Shown here: piece by piece, positions 47,728 through 58,954 of the stretch
Layout: every line of letters begins with the position of its first letter
How positions within the stretch are numbered: position 1 is the first letter of the stretch
Assembly (NCBI RefSeq): GCF_006970445.1
Contig: NZ_CP033877.1
Span: 2,798,750-2,862,749 of the forward strand
Reading direction: 5' to 3'
DNA length: 64,000 nucleotides
Source of the DNA: Stenotrophomonas maltophilia
GTDB lineage: Bacteria > Pseudomonadota > Gammaproteobacteria > Xanthomonadales > Xanthomonadaceae
The notes under the pieces: model-generated
Told to the model about the DNA's origin: nothing
What the model saw: the letters and a program-made list of their open reading frames with translations, nothing else
Database searches by the model: none
Translations under genes and position numbers: made by a program

Positions 47728-48468
47728 TTACCAGCGCGGGGTCTTTGTCAGCGGCGGCGCCTGGTGCTGGCGGTCATAGGCGCGCAGCTCGTCACGGATG
47801 TGCGCGATGCGCTGGCGGCCCAGGGTGTTGCGGCTGTCATCCAGCACCACGCCGTCGAGCAGTTCGGCCATGCGCTGCACGGTGGGCAGCATCTTTTCCC
47901 AGGCGTCCAGCGCGGTCAGCGGCGCCGGCAGGGTCAGGAAGAAGGCGATGGCCGGGGTTTCCATGGCACGGATGTTGGCCATGTCGAAGCTGCCCGGCTT
48001 CATGATGCTGGCCATAGAGAAGATCGGCCCGCGCTCGGGGTGGCCTTCCATCAGGCGGTGGAACACGTTCATGTGGCCGAACACCAGGCCGGTCTTCTCG
48101 GCCGCCACTACGATGTCTTCGCCGCGCAGCTGCTCGCCGGCCCGGGCGGCCACGAACAGCGAGACGATCTTGTCGAAATCCTGCGTGGCGCGCTTGCCAA
48201 GGTCGCTGGCCGCGCCCGGGTCGGTGTCGGGCAGGCCGAGTTCAGCCTGCTCGCCTTCGCCGCCCATGCCCGGTTCGACGCGGCCATCGGCCACGACCAC
48301 GCCGTCTTCGCCCAGCACCGGTTCGCGGCGCTCGCCGCTGGTCGGTTCCGCGTTTTCCACGCGGCGCCCCTGGGGCTTCTTCTTCGGACGGCCAAACAGG
48401 AAGATCGCGGCGATCAACAGCAGGCCGGCGGCCAGGATGCCGATGCGCAACAGTGCCGTGTCGGACAT
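47728..48468 (-). CDS. zipA: Cell division protein ZipA
   Basis: This is a 246-residue protein with an N-terminal membrane helix (LLRIGILAAGLLLIAAIFLF), a short Pro/Glu/Gly linker and a C-terminal ZipA domain from about 95 to 235 (DFDKIVSLFVAARAGEQL, GLVFGHMNVFHRL, GTF-like SFDMANIRAMETPAIAFFL). It anchors FtsZ to the membrane. The linker is shorter than in E. coli ZipA. It is 46 nt downstream of smc, the conserved order. Confidence 0.95.
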   Translation of the reverse strand: MSDTALLRIGILAAGLLLIAAIFLFGRPKKKPQGRRVENAEPTSGERREPVLGEDGVVVADGRVEPGMGGEGEQAELGLPDTDPGAASDLGKRATQDFDKIVSLFVAARAGEQLRGEDIVVAAEKTGLVFGHMNVFHRLMEGHPERGPIFSMASIMKPGSFDMANIRAMETPAIAFFLTLPAPLTALDAWEKMLPTVQRMAELLDGVVLDDSRNTLGRQRIAHIRDELRAYDRQHQAPPLTKTPRW

Positions 48469-48514
48469 TCGATAGGTTCTCCGGCTAGTTCATTCAGGTA
48501 ACTAGGATGGCACG

Positions 48515-51500
48515 TCAGGCCGCGCCCGCCAATCGCGCGGCTTCTTCCAGGTCCACGCTGACCAGGCGGCTGACGCCCGGCTCGCGCATGGTCACGCCCG
48601 ACAGCTGGTGCGCCGCCTCCATCGTCGCCTTGTTGTGGCTGACGAACAGGAACTGCACCTTCTCGCTCATTTCCTTGACCATGTTGGCCAGGCGGCCGAC
48701 GTTGGCTTCGTCCAGCGGCGCGTCCACCTCGTCCAGCAGGCAGAACGGCGCGGGATTCAGCTGGAAGATGGCGAACACCAGCGCCACTGCGGTCATCGCT
48801 TTCTCGCCGCCGGACAGCAGCGAGATGCTGGACACGCGCTTGCCCGGCGGGCGCGCCATGATGGTCACGCCGGTGTCGAGCAGGTCTTCACCGGTCAGTT
48901 CCAGGTAGGCGTGGCCGCCACCGAACAGGCGCGGATACAGGGCCTGCACGCCGGCATTGACACGATCGAAGGTGTCCTTGAAGCGGCCACGGGTCTCGCG
49001 GTCGATCTTGCGGATGGCATCCTCAAGGGTCTCCAGCGCCGTGGTCAGGTCGGTGTGCTGCGAATCCAGGTAGTCCGAACGCTGCGAGGCCTCGCCGTAC
49101 TCGTGGATCGCGGCCAGGTTGACCGGCTCCAGCCGGCGCATGCGGCCATCGATCTGGTGCACGGCCTGCTCCCAGTCGCCCAGGCGGGCGTCCTCGGGCA
49201 GTGCGTTGAGCACGTCCTGCAACACGAAACCGGCCTTCTCCACCGCGCCCTGCAGGGTATCCGCGCTGAGCACCAGTGCCTGCTGGTCCAGCTTGCGCTG
49301 CGAAATACGCTCGCGCTGGGCCAGCGCCTGTTCGTCGCGCTGGTGGCGGGTCTGTTCGTAATTGCGCAGCTCGGCGTCGATACCATCCAGTAGCGTGCGC
49401 GCTTCGGTCAGCACGCGATCAGCCCGCACGCGCTCTTCCAGTGCATTCTGGTGCTCGGCCTGCAGCGATTCGACCGGCGAATCACCTTCGTCCAGCTGGG
49501 AATGCAGCTCACCCAGTCGCGAATCCAGCTGACCCCGCTGGGTACCCATGCGTTCCAACGCCTGGCTCAACGAGGCCAGCTGCGCACGCTGCGATTCCAG
49601 GGTCAGGGCCAGCGAATGCGAGCGCTCGCGCACCGCACGCGCGGCGTCGCGGGCCAGGTCGCGCGCCTCGGTCAACTGGCGACGCTCACCCTCCAGCCGC
49701 TGCCGGGTCGATTCCAGGTCGCCCATGCTGCTGACCGCGTTCTCCAACCGCGAGCGCGCTTCACGCGCCTGCCCGTTGTTGGCTTCCAACGCTTCCTGCA
49801 ACTGCTTCAGCTCGCCTTCGATGCGGTCAATGCGCGTGCGCGCGGCCTCCACCTTGCCCTGCTGGCCCTGCAGCTGGCCAGCCAGCTCGGACACCGCACG
49901 ATGGGTCTGGTACAGCGCACGCTGCGCGTCTTCGCGCTGCTGTTCAGCCGCCTGCAACTGCTCGCGGAAACCACTCAGCTGTTCTTCCAGCTCGGCCTCG
50001 CGGTCCTGCAGCTGTTCGATCTGCTCGCGCAGCTCGTTGATCTCGCGTTCGCGCAGCAGCGCGCCCTGCTGGGCCGCACCGGAGCGCGATACGCGCAGCC
50101 AGCCCTGGCCCAGGCGTTCGCCACTCTGGGTGATGATCGAATCGCCTTCCGGAAGGCTGCCCTGCAACGCCTTCGCTTCGGAAAGGTCCTTGGCTGCGTG
50201 CAGGTGTGTCAGCAGGCGACGGATCGCTGCCGGGCCACGCACGCGGGCAGCCAGCGAGGTCGGTGCAACCTTGACGTCGGCACCCGCGTTGGCGACCAGC
50301 GTAATGTGGCCCTCGCCAAGTTCGCCGAGGGCGTCGACCAGGCTGGCCGGATCATCGACCAGCACGCCTTCGATCAACTGGCCGAGCGCGCTTTCGACCG
50401 CGTTCTCCCAGCCGGCATCAACGTCCAGGCGCTCGCCGACACGCGCCGCCGAATCCAGCCCGCGCGCCTTCAGCCACGCGACTGCCGCACCCTGCTCCTG
50501 GCCCAGCGCGGCCTGCTGCAGGGTTTCCAGCGAGGCCAGGCGACCGCGCAGGCCGTTGGCCTGCTTGCGCAGTTCGGCCAGTTCATCCTGGCTATTACGT
50601 TGCTGTTCCTGCACCGCCGCCACGCCCTGCTTGCGCAGTTCGACGTCTTCGCTCAATTCATCCAGCGCGGTCTTCTGCGTGTCGTGCTGCAGGTGCAGCT
50701 GCTCGAAGGCTTCCTCCAGCGCGTCCACGTCCAGCCCGGCGCGCTCGGCGGCCAGGGCCTCGCGACGCCGGTCGGCATCGAGGATCTGCTTGTCCAGGTA
50801 GTCCACGCGCGTGCGCTCGACATCGCCGGCGCGCGAGGCTTCCGAACTCTGCGAGGTGTGCTGTTCCCAGCGCTGCTGCCAGCTGGCCAGCCGGTCTTCG
50901 GCCTCGCGCAGGCTTTCCTGCTTGATCTCGTTCTCTTCCTGCAGCTCCTCCAGCTGAGGGCTGGCGGCCTCCACCGCCTCGCGCAGCACCATCAGCTTGG
51001 CCTCGTCGCCGCTGATGTGCTGGCCCAGTTCGGCCAGCGCCTGGCGGGTCTCGTCGCGTGCCTTGTGCAGGCGCTGCGACAGTTCGCGCTGGTGCTGGAT
51101 CTGCTGTTCCACGCGCGCCAGCGTGCTGCCGACCTGGTAGACCGCGGCCTGCGCGGTGTTGAGCGCGTCGGCGGCTTCTTCGCGGCGCACGCGCGAGGTC
51201 TCGATGCGGGCCTCGGCATCACGCTGGTCGGCGATCAGCTGCTGCAGCTTGGTTTCTTCCTGCGACAGCCCTTCGCGCAGCTTCGACAGGCGCCCGTCGA
51301 GACCACGGAATTCCAGCGCCTTCCATTCGGCATCCTTGACCCTGCGCTCTTCCTGCAGCGCCTGGTACTGCTCTGCCTGCCTGGCCTGGCGCTTGAGGTG
51401 CTCCAGCTGCTTGCTGATCTCGTCGCGCAGGTCGCCCAGCCGGTCCAGGTTCTCACGGGTATGGCGGATGCGGGTCTCGGTTTCCTTGCGGCGCTCCTTG

Positions 51501-52018
51501 TACTTGGAGATGCCGGCCGCCTCTTCCAGGTACACGCGCAGGTCTTCCGGGCGCGCCTCGATGATCTGGCTGATCATGCCCTGCTCGATGATCGAGTAGC
51601 TGCGCGGGCCCAGGCCGGTGCCGAGGAACAGGTCGGTGATGTCGCGGCGGCGGCACTTGGTGCCGTTGAGGTAATAGTTGCTGGTGCCGTCGCGGCTGAC
51701 CGTGCGCTTGACCGAGATTTCGTTGAACGAGGCGTACTCGCCGGAAATCGTGTGATCCGAGTTGTCGAAGATCAGCTCGACGGTCGCCTGCGAGACCGGC
51801 TTGCGGGCGTTGGAGCCGGAGAAGATCACGTCGGTCAGCGAGTCGCCACGCAGGCGGCTGGCCGAACTCTCGCCCATGACCCAGCGCACGGCGTCGATGA
51901 TGTTCGACTTGCCGCAGCCATTGGGCCCCACCACGCCGGTCATGTTGGTCGGCAGGTGCAGGGTGGTCGGATCGACGAACGACTTGAAGCCGGACAGCTT
52001 GATCGTGGAAAGACGCAT
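48515..52018 (-). CDS. smc: Chromosome partition protein SMC
   Basis: This is a 1,167-residue protein. Walker A is GPNGCGKSN (residues 31-39), the coiled-coil arms span about 170-500 and 660-1020 around a hinge, and the C-terminal ABC signature and Walker B are LLSGGEKAMTAVALVF then CLLDEVDAPLDEANV. It organises the chromosome with ScpA and ScpB, whose genes are not in the window. The order smc-zipA(-ligA) is conserved in gammaproteobacteria. Confidence 0.97.
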   Translation of the reverse strand: MRLSTIKLSGFKSFVDPTTLHLPTNMTGVVGPNGCGKSNIIDAVRWVMGESSASRLRGDSLTDVIFSGSNARKPVSQATVELIFDNSDHTISGEYASFNEISVKRTVSRDGTSNYYLNGTKCRRRDITDLFLGTGLGPRSYSIIEQGMISQIIEARPEDLRVYLEEAAGISKYKERRKETETRIRHTRENLDRLGDLRDEISKQLEHLKRQARQAEQYQALQEERRVKDAEWKALEFRGLDGRLSKLREGLSQEETKLQQLIADQRDAEARIETSRVRREEAADALNTAQAAVYQVGSTLARVEQQIQHQRELSQRLHKARDETRQALAELGQHISGDEAKLMVLREAVEAASPQLEELQEENEIKQESLREAEDRLASWQQRWEQHTSQSSEASRAGDVERTRVDYLDKQILDADRRREALAAERAGLDVDALEEAFEQLHLQHDTQKTALDELSEDVELRKQGVAAVQEQQRNSQDELAELRKQANGLRGRLASLETLQQAALGQEQGAAVAWLKARGLDSAARVGERLDVDAGWENAVESALGQLIEGVLVDDPASLVDALGELGEGHITLVANAGADVKVAPTSLAARVRGPAAIRRLLTHLHAAKDLSEAKALQGSLPEGDSIITQSGERLGQGWLRVSRSGAAQQGALLREREINELREQIEQLQDREAELEEQLSGFREQLQAAEQQREDAQRALYQTHRAVSELAGQLQGQQGKVEAARTRIDRIEGELKQLQEALEANNGQAREARSRLENAVSSMGDLESTRQRLEGERRQLTEARDLARDAARAVRERSHSLALTLESQRAQLASLSQALERMGTQRGQLDSRLGELHSQLDEGDSPVESLQAEHQNALEERVRADRVLTEARTLLDGIDAELRNYEQTRHQRDEQALAQRERISQRKLDQQALVLSADTLQGAVEKAGFVLQDVLNALPEDARLGDWEQAVHQIDGRMRRLEPVNLAAIHEYGEASQRSDYLDSQHTDLTTALETLEDAIRKIDRETRGRFKDTFDRVNAGVQALYPRLFGGGHAYLELTGEDLLDTGVTIMARPPGKRVSSISLLSGGEKAMTAVALVFAIFQLNPAPFCLLDEVDAPLDEANVGRLANMVKEMSEKVQFLFVSHNKATMEAAHQLSGVTMREPGVSRLVSVDLEEAARLAGAA

Positions 52019-52210
52019 AGGGGTTCCGGACTGGGGCCGGCAAGCGGCCTGCGTTTACCCTCCAAGTCATTGATCCTATTGGGATCGATGCCCGTGGAAC
52101 GGGTGTGACGCCCTGAGTATACCGATGTGGCCGTGTTCTACGAATGGGCGTGGAACATTGTCCAGCCCCGCCCCGCCCGCCGGACGTGGCCCGACGCCAC
52201 GAAACGGAGC

Positions 52211-52246
52211 CATAAAACAAAACGGGCACCCTTGCGGGCGCCCGTT
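52211..52246 (-). terminator. Rho-independent terminator of the rpsF-rpsR-rplI operon
   Basis: On the minus strand, AACGGGC and GCCCGTT arms enclose an inner CCC/GGG pairing, followed directly by TTTTGTTTTATGG. This is a clean intrinsic terminator about 32 nt after the rplI stop. Confidence 0.85.
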
Positions 52247-52277
52247 CTGCGGTGATTCCAGGCCTTTCGGCGTGGGA

Positions 52278-52730
52278 TCAGGCCTTTTCGGCTTCAACCA
52301 CAACCTTGACGGTGGTTTCAACGTCGGCGTGCAGGTGCACCAGGACGTCGTACTCACCGATGTTGCGGAAGGCGCCTTCGCCCAGGATGACTTCGCTCTT
52401 GCTGACCGGCAGGCCGGCAGCGGTGAAGGCATCGGCGATTTCGCGGGCGCCGACCGAGCCGTACAGCTTGCCTTCGGTCGAAGCGTTGGCGGCGATGGTC
52501 ACGCTCGCGCCTTCCAGCTTGGCCTTGCGGGCGTCAGCGTCGGCGTGGATGGCCTGGGCCTTGGCTTCGTATTCGGCGCGCTTGGCTTCGAACTCGGCCT
52601 TGTTGCTCTCGGTGGCCGGAACGGCCTTGCCCTGCGGCACGAGGAAGTTACGGCCGTAGCCCGGCTTCACGTCGACCAGGTCGCCCAGGTTGCCGAGGTT
52701 GGTGACTTTCTGCAGGAGGATCAGCTGCAT
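52278..52730 (-). CDS. rplI: 50S ribosomal protein L9
   Basis: This is a 150-residue protein. The N-terminal L9 signature [20 protein letters not shown] and [17 protein letters not shown] are both present, followed by the central helix ([16 protein letters not shown]) and the C-terminal domain. It is the last gene of a ribosomal operon with rpsF and rpsR and is followed by an intrinsic terminator. Confidence 0.98.
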   Translation of the reverse strand: MQLILLQKVTNLGNLGDLVDVKPGYGRNFLVPQGKAVPATESNKAEFEAKRAEYEAKAQAIHADADARKAKLEGASVTIAANASTEGKLYGSVGAREIADAFTAAGLPVSKSEVILGEGAFRNIGEYDVLVHLHADVETTVKVVVEAEKA

Positions 52731-52835
52731 GGTATTGCTCCAGATGAGTTATTCGTTAGCGAGGCGATGCCCCGCAACAAAGGCTGTCCGAATAGCTGGC
52801 ACAGCGGGGGCGGCACCGGGCCGCCCCGCCGGGCA

Positions 52836-53066
52836 TCAGACGTCGTGGTTGTCGGTGTACGGGATCAGGGCCAGGAAGCGAGCGCGCTTGACGGCGGTCG
52901 CCAGCTGACGCTGGTACTTCGACTTGGTACCGGTGACGCGGCTCGGCACGATCTTGCCGTTCTCGGTCAGGTACTGGCGCAGGGTGTTGAGATCCTTGTA
53001 GTCGATCTCCTTCACACCTTCAGCCGTGAACTTGCAGAACTTGCGGCGACGGAAGAACTTGGACAT
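52836..53066 (-). CDS. rpsR: 30S ribosomal protein S18
   Basis: This is a 76-residue protein: [40 protein letters not shown], then [20 protein letters not shown]. It matches bacterial S18 throughout. It starts 11 nt after rpsF. Confidence 0.98.
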   Translation of the reverse strand: MSKFFRRRKFCKFTAEGVKEIDYKDLNTLRQYLTENGKIVPSRVTGTKSKYQRQLATAVKRARFLALIPYTDNHDV

Positions 53067-53077
53067 GGGAAGGCTCC

Positions 53078-53515
53078 TTAGGCGGCGGAAGCGGCGTCGT
53101 CGCCGGCTTCGTTGTCAGCGGTGGTGGTGGACTCGCCTTCTTCGTCGTCACGACGACGGCGCTCACCGCGCTCCGGCTTGTCACCCTTCTCGTCCTTGCT
53201 CTTCATGATCAGCGACTGCTCGGTGTCAGCCTCGTCACGCTTGATGACCAGGTTGCGCAGCACGGCGTCGTTGAAGCGGAAGCTTTCGGTCAGTTCGTTC
53301 AGAACGGCCTGGTCGGCTTCGATGTTCATCAGCACGTAGTGGGCCTTCACCAGGTTCTGGATCGGGTACGCCAGCTGGCGGCGGCCCCAGTCTTCCAGAC
53401 GGTGGATGGTGCCGTTGCCGTTCTCGACCAGCGACTTGTAGCGCTCGATCATGGCCGGGACCTGCTCGCTCTGGTCCGGGTGGACCATGAACACGATTTC
53501 GTAATGACGACTCAT
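53078..53515 (-). CDS. rpsF: 30S ribosomal protein S6
   Basis: This is a 145-residue protein. [20 protein letters not shown] and [20 protein letters not shown] are S6 hallmarks. The C-terminal tail beyond about residue 100 is long, charged and Glu/Asp/Lys-rich ([20 protein letters not shown]). It is the first gene of the operon rpsF-rpsR-rplI. Confidence 0.97.
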   Translation of the reverse strand: MSRHYEIVFMVHPDQSEQVPAMIERYKSLVENGNGTIHRLEDWGRRQLAYPIQNLVKAHYVLMNIEADQAVLNELTESFRFNDAVLRNLVIKRDEADTEQSLIMKSKDEKGDKPERGERRRRDDEEGESTTTADNEAGDDAASAA

Positions 53516-53683
53516 GTTTTTTCTACCTTTCGGATGTGGCCTTGCGGCCGGACAGCCCCCCGCCGTTGAGACCGCGGTGGGGCAAGGATTCCCGCCAGGG
53601 AGGCAGGAAGCCGCGCATTATGGCGCAGATGGGGGTGGCGGGCAACCGGGCGGCTACGGGGCAACCTGAACCCGCCAGCGTAT

Positions 53684-54226
53684 TCAGCCCAGATCGACGT
53701 GAAGGCGGTGCTGGCCGCAGGCTAGGCACTGGAAAAGGCACCCCACCATCATGCCGCCCCGGCTCAGGTGCGCCAGCACCCAGTCGGCATCGCGCGGATT
53801 GACCGCCGCCACGTCCGGCCGGACCTGTTCCAGGATCGGCAGCAGGTCCTCGCTGCCGGCAAAACCCAGGAAGGCGCAGGGCCGTTCACAATGGCTCAGC
53901 CAGACCGACTGCTGCCAGGACAGGTAGCCCGGGGTGCGCTCGCAGATCTCCAGCAGATGCTCGCGGGGGATGGTCGGCGGCGGGTCGGCTGGGTCTGGCG
54001 AGACCCCTTCGATATCGCTCCAGCCGGTGAACTCACCCTCGTAGCTGGCCGCCGCCCTGCCATCGGCAATACACCACGGGCACAGGTAATCGGGCTTCAG
54101 GGCGGTGTAGAACGGCCCGTGGTAGCGCAGTGTGCGCGTTTGGCCGCAGCAGTCGCAGACCCCCTCGACCTCTTCGAAGGAGAGGTCGTAGGCGTTGGGG
54201 TGATAGGTAAAAGCCGGTCGTTCCAT
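53684..54226 (-). CDS. CbrC family (UPF0167) protein
   Basis: This is a 180-residue protein with an F-x-Y-H-P-N-x-Y opening (FTYHPNAYDLSFEE), GVCDCCGQTR, then LCPWCIADGRAAASYEGEF. The two CxxC pairs and the TPGYLSWQQSVWLSHCERPC segment match CbrC. E. coli CbrC is linked to colicin E2 tolerance; the biochemical function is unknown. A late LFQCLACGQHRLHVDLG completes the fold. The start was placed at MERPAF, where the family sequence begins. Confidence 0.85.
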   Translation of the reverse strand: MERPAFTYHPNAYDLSFEEVEGVCDCCGQTRTLRYHGPFYTALKPDYLCPWCIADGRAAASYEGEFTGWSDIEGVSPDPADPPPTIPREHLLEICERTPGYLSWQQSVWLSHCERPCAFLGFAGSEDLLPILEQVRPDVAAVNPRDADWVLAHLSRGGMMVGCLFQCLACGQHRLHVDLG

Positions 54227-54316
54227 CCGTGGGGTCCCTGCCGAGCCCAGCGTGCCGATCCAGGCCGGCATCTACCCGAGCACGCCTTGCCAGCGCAGGG
54301 CCATGCCCGGCGGCCG

Positions 54317-54655
54317 TCAGGCCTTGTCGGCGTCGGTGGTGAAGCTCTCGCCACAGCCACACTCGGCAGTGGCGTTGGGATTGCTGAACGTAAAGGTCTC
54401 GCTCAGTCCGTGCTTGCCGAAGTCGATCACGGTGCCGTCCACCAGCGCCAGGCTCTTGGCATCGACGTAGATCTTCACGCCGTCCTGGTCGAACACGGTA
54501 TCGCCCTCGCGCTCGTCGCGGGCCAGGTCGGTGATGTGACCCCAGCCCGAGCAGCCGGTCTTGGTCACGCCGAAACGCAGGCCCAGCGCGCCGGGGGTCT
54601 GGGCGACAAAGCGCTGCACGCGCTCGAAGGCAATGGGGGTCAGGCTGACGGCCAT
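54317..54655 (-). CDS. HesB/IscA-type iron-sulphur assembly protein
   Basis: This is a 112-residue protein with the three conserved Cys of the A-type family: Cys35 in TKTGCSGWG, and Cys99 and Cys101 in ECGCGESF. It carries or inserts Fe-S clusters. No isc or suf genes are adjacent, so assignment to IscA, ErpA or SufA is open. The start is at MAVSLTPIAF. Confidence 0.92.
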   Translation of the reverse strand: MAVSLTPIAFERVQRFVAQTPGALGLRFGVTKTGCSGWGHITDLARDEREGDTVFDQDGVKIYVDAKSLALVDGTVIDFGKHGLSETFTFSNPNATAECGCGESFTTDADKA

Positions 54656-54783
54656 GGGGCTACTCCAGAGGTACGGGGACATTATAAGGAGCCGTTGCCG
54701 CGAAAAATGCCTCGCAAGCAGAACGCTGCAACCGGTAAACTCCCGTGTTCACAGATCGAGTCGATCAGCAGAGGATTCAAGTC

Positions 54784-56178
<1,395 letters not shown>

Positions 56179-56208
56179 GCCCCACACGACCACGGAGGTA
56201 CCGCTCCC

Positions 56209-56508
56209 ATGACCCTGTTCTTCGCCCTCTGTTTCGTCGGCGTTGCAGTGGCCGGGTTCAGTGCCTTCGTGATCTTCTGGCCGCTGACCCTGGTGCATGT
56301 GCGCGACCGCCATCCGGCGCTCGCCGAGCGCTTCGGCAGCGGCGCCTTCCTCAAGCCCGATGCCCTGGCCTGGCTGCTGCGCCGCGACTATCGCCAGCAG
56401 CCGGACCGCTCGCTGTCCGGGCTGGCGACGCCGGCCTGGGTATCGCTGCTGACCCTGCTGGCCGGACTGGGCATGGCCGCCCTGCTCTGGCTGGCCTCGC
56501 TCTGGTAA
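56209..56508 (+). CDS. Small two-helix membrane protein
   Basis: This is a 99-residue protein with two hydrophobic helices (FFALCFVGVAVAGFSAFVIF; SLLTLLAGLGMAALLWLASL) flanking a basic, His-containing middle (HVRDRHPALAERFGSGAFLK). It is 30 nt downstream of asnS and 5 nt upstream of the next hypothetical gene, so it is probably in that transcript. No function is known to me. Confidence 0.7.
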   Translation: MTLFFALCFVGVAVAGFSAFVIFWPLTLVHVRDRHPALAERFGSGAFLKPDALAWLLRRDYRQQPDRSLSGLATPAWVSLLTLLAGLGMAALLWLASLW

Positions 56509-56513
56509 CCCCC

Positions 56514-56828
56514 ATGAATGACATTACTGCCTCGCGCGACAGCTGGTGGCTGGCCAGCCTCGGCAACACCCTGATCTGGGCACGCCTGCGCGTTCGCCCG
56601 GCCGGCACCGCCGAGGTGCTCGACAGCGACGGCAACACGCTGAGCTATGACAGCGAAGACACCGCCCGCTCGCAGCTGTTCGACGCCGAATTCGTCGAAT
56701 ATGACGGCCTGGACGAGGAAGACGCGCTGGTGCGCGGTTTCAGCCTGCACGAAGTGCAGCCACCTCAGGCCGACAACGATGAGGGCCTGCGCGGCCGCAT
56801 GATCCAGTCGCTGGGCGGGCGCGCCTGA
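56514..56828 (+). CDS. Small acidic hypothetical protein
   Basis: This is a 104-residue soluble protein: MNDITASRDSWWLASLGNTL, then DSDGNTLSYDSEDTARSQLF and EVQPPQADNDEGLRGRMIQS. It is acidic and has no recognised domain. It lies between the small membrane protein gene and the PaiB-like gene with short gaps (5 and 7 nt), which suggests an operon. Confidence 0.7.
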   Translation: MNDITASRDSWWLASLGNTLIWARLRVRPAGTAEVLDSDGNTLSYDSEDTARSQLFDAEFVEYDGLDEEDALVRGFSLHEVQPPQADNDEGLRGRMIQSLGGRA

Positions 56829-56835
56829 TCCAGGC

Positions 56836-57474
56836 ATGTTCACTCCGCGCGCCTTCGCCGAGACCGACCTTTTCTGGCTGGACCGCCTGCTGGCGCGCGA
56901 TCCATTCGTCACCGTGCTCACCCCCGGCAGCGATGGCCTGCCGGAGCTGACCCGGATGCCGGTGCTGTACCGGCGTGACGGCGAGCGCATCGAACTGCGC
57001 GGGCACTGGGCCCGCGCCAATCCGCAGTCGCGCCAGGCCGGCGCGGCCAAGATACTGGTCGACGGCCCACACGGCTACGTTTCGGCCAGCTGGTATCCGG
57101 ACAAGGAGCCCGCCGCGCGGGTACCGACCTGGAACTACGCCGCCGCCGAGCTGCGCGGCCAGCTGCACACCTTCGACGACACCGATGCGCTGGCCGAACT
57201 GGTCGGCGCGATCAGCGACCGCTTTGAAGCCAGCGTCGGCCAGGCCTGGCAGTTCGATGCCACGCGTGCCGAACACGGCCCGGAACTGCGCGCCATCGTC
57301 GGCTTCCGCTTCCAGGTCGAACACGTGCAGCTGAAGCTCAAGCTGAGCCAGAACCATCCCGATGCGAACCAGCGCGCAGTGATCGCCGAACTGGAACAGC
57401 TGGACACCCCCTATTCCACCGAGTTGGCGCAGTGGATGCGCTGGCACCGCGAACAGGCCGCCCGCAGCGACTGA
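56836..57474 (+). CDS. FMN-binding PaiB-family protein
   Basis: This is a 212-residue protein with the PaiB/flavin-reductase-like fold: MFTPRAFAETDLFWLDRLLA, then PFVTVLTPGSDGLPELTRMP for the split barrel, GHWARANPQSRQ, WYPDKEPAARVPTWNYAA, and a C-terminal region ending in WMRWHREQA. Family members bind FMN and are annotated as negative regulators of sporulation/protease genes in Bacillus, a role not expected here. A heme- or flavin-binding oxidoreductase role is possible. Confidence 0.85.
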   Translation: MFTPRAFAETDLFWLDRLLARDPFVTVLTPGSDGLPELTRMPVLYRRDGERIELRGHWARANPQSRQAGAAKILVDGPHGYVSASWYPDKEPAARVPTWNYAAAELRGQLHTFDDTDALAELVGAISDRFEASVGQAWQFDATRAEHGPELRAIVGFRFQVEHVQLKLKLSQNHPDANQRAVIAELEQLDTPYSTELAQWMRWHREQAARSD

Positions 57475-57546
57475 ACGCCCCAGATTCCCGCGACGACGCA
57501 GCCGGACGGCTGCGGCGCGCCCCCACCCGACGCCAGGGACCCGAAC

Positions 57547-58209
57547 ATGAAAGACATCCACAAGCTGCTGCAGAACAACCGCGACTGGGCCGACCGCATC
57601 GAAAAGGAAGATCCGGACTTCTTCCACCAGCTGGCCAAGCAGCAGCACCCCGAGTACCTGTGGATCGGCTGTTCCGATTCGCGCGTTCCGGCCAACCAGA
57701 TCATCGGCATGGCGCCGGGTGAAGTATTCGTGCACCGCAACGTGGCCAACGTGGTCGCACACACCGATCTGAACTGCCTGAGCGTGGTGCAGTACGCGGT
57801 GGACCAGCTGAAGGTGAAGCACATCCTGATCGTTGGCCACTACGGCTGCGGCGGCGTGCACGCCTGCCTGCACAACACCCGCGTCGGCCTGGCCGACAAC
57901 TGGCTGCGCCACGTCGGCGACGTGATGCAGAAGCACACCGGCATCCTCGATGCGATCGAAACCGATGAGCTCAAGCACGCACGCCTGTGCGAACTGAACG
58001 TGATCGAGCAGGTGGCCAACCTGTGCCGCTCGACCATCGTGCAGGACGCCTGGGCCCGCGGCCAGAAGCTGATGGTGCACGGCTGGGTCTACAGCCTGAA
58101 GGACGGACGCGTGCGCGAGATGGGCATCGACGTCGGTTCGCAGGAAGAGCTGCAGCCGGCCTATGAAAAGGCCCTGTCGTACGTCCCGCGCAAGGGCAAG
58201 CGCGACTGA
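57547..58209 (+). CDS. can: Beta-class carbonic anhydrase
   Basis: This is a 220-residue protein. Zinc ligands are Cys42 (with Asp44 and Arg46 in [13 protein letters not shown]), His98 and Cys101 (VGHYGCGGV), the same numbering as E. coli Can. It interconverts CO2 and bicarbonate. It is followed closely by the kynurenine gene nbaC (19-nt gap), probably without functional linkage. Confidence 0.95.
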   Translation: MKDIHKLLQNNRDWADRIEKEDPDFFHQLAKQQHPEYLWIGCSDSRVPANQIIGMAPGEVFVHRNVANVVAHTDLNCLSVVQYAVDQLKVKHILIVGHYGCGGVHACLHNTRVGLADNWLRHVGDVMQKHTGILDAIETDELKHARLCELNVIEQVANLCRSTIVQDAWARGQKLMVHGWVYSLKDGRVREMGIDVGSQEELQPAYEKALSYVPRKGKRD

Positions 58210-58228
58210 TCCCTTACGGATGACCACC

Positions 58229-58750
58229 ATGCTCGCTTCGCCGATCAACCTGCACGCCTGGATCGAAGAGAACCGCCACCTGCTGAAGCCGCCGGTGGGC
58301 AACAAGATGATCGACAACGGTGATTTCATCGTGATGGTGGTCGGCGGGCCGAACTCGCGTACCGACTACCACTACGACGAAGGCCCGGAGTGGTTCTACC
58401 AGCTCGAAGGCGAGATGGTGCTGAAGGTGCAGGAAGACGGCGCAGTGCGCGACATTCCGATCCGCGCCGGTGAAATCTTCCTGTTGCCGGCGAAGGTGCC
58501 GCACTCGCCGCGGCGCCCACCCGGTGGCATCGGCCTGGTGGTCGAGCGCAAGCGCCTGCCGCATGAGATGGACGGCGTGATCTGGCACTGCGAGCGCTGC
58601 AACCACAAGCTGCACGAAGAGTTCTTCCCGCTGCAGAACATCGAAACCGACCTGCCCAAGGTGTTCGCGCGCTACCACGCCAGCCTGGAGCTGCGCACCT
58701 GCAGCCAGTGCGGGCACGTGGATCCGCTGCCGGCGCCAGCGGCGGGCTGA
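58229..58750 (+). CDS. nbaC: 3-hydroxyanthranilate 3,4-dioxygenase
   Basis: This is a 173-residue cupin. [20 protein letters not shown] supplies the iron-ligand His and Glu (Y-H-x-x-x-x-E pattern), with a late His in [12 protein letters not shown]. The C-terminal [12 protein letters not shown] and CSQCGH are the rubredoxin-like metal site of the bacterial enzyme. It opens the ring of 3-hydroxyanthranilate to the quinolinate precursor. The start at 58229 has GGA about 8 nt upstream; 58220 is an alternative. A repeat cluster separates it from kynU. Confidence 0.93.
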   Translation: MLASPINLHAWIEENRHLLKPPVGNKMIDNGDFIVMVVGGPNSRTDYHYDEGPEWFYQLEGEMVLKVQEDGAVRDIPIRAGEIFLLPAKVPHSPRRPPGGIGLVVERKRLPHEMDGVIWHCERCNHKLHEEFFPLQNIETDLPKVFARYHASLELRTCSQCGHVDPLPAPAAG

Positions 58751-58760
58751 GCCATCGAAC

Positions 58761-58863
58761 GGTAGTTGCCCACCCTGGTGGGCGCTTGCTCGCTCCCGCT
58801 CTGGTAGATGCCCACCTTGGTGGGCGCTTGCTTGTACGTGCGCCAACCAAGGTTGGCGACTAC
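58761..58863. repeat. GTAG-type repeat cluster between nbaC and kynU
   Basis: Two direct GTAG-headed copies (58761 and 58804), each with a GCCCACC/GGTGGGC hairpin, are followed by an inverted unit with CGCCAACC/GGTTGGCG arms ending in CTAC (58860-58863). The 58804-58863 part forms an inverted GTAG...CTAC dimer, as in SMAG-type repeats. Confidence 0.8.
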
Positions 58864-58954
58864 CGGGCCATGCGGCACTAGCGTTGGGTTGGCAGCTACC
58901 GGGCCATGCCCCAGGCGCTACACTGGCGGTCCCGTTGCAGCCTGTTGCCCGACC

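Noticed and set aside
49451..52108. 885-residue plus-strand frame opposite smc
   Set aside because: Antisense shadow of the smc coiled coils, rich in Leu/Gln/Arg/Ala; no domain, and smc is certain.
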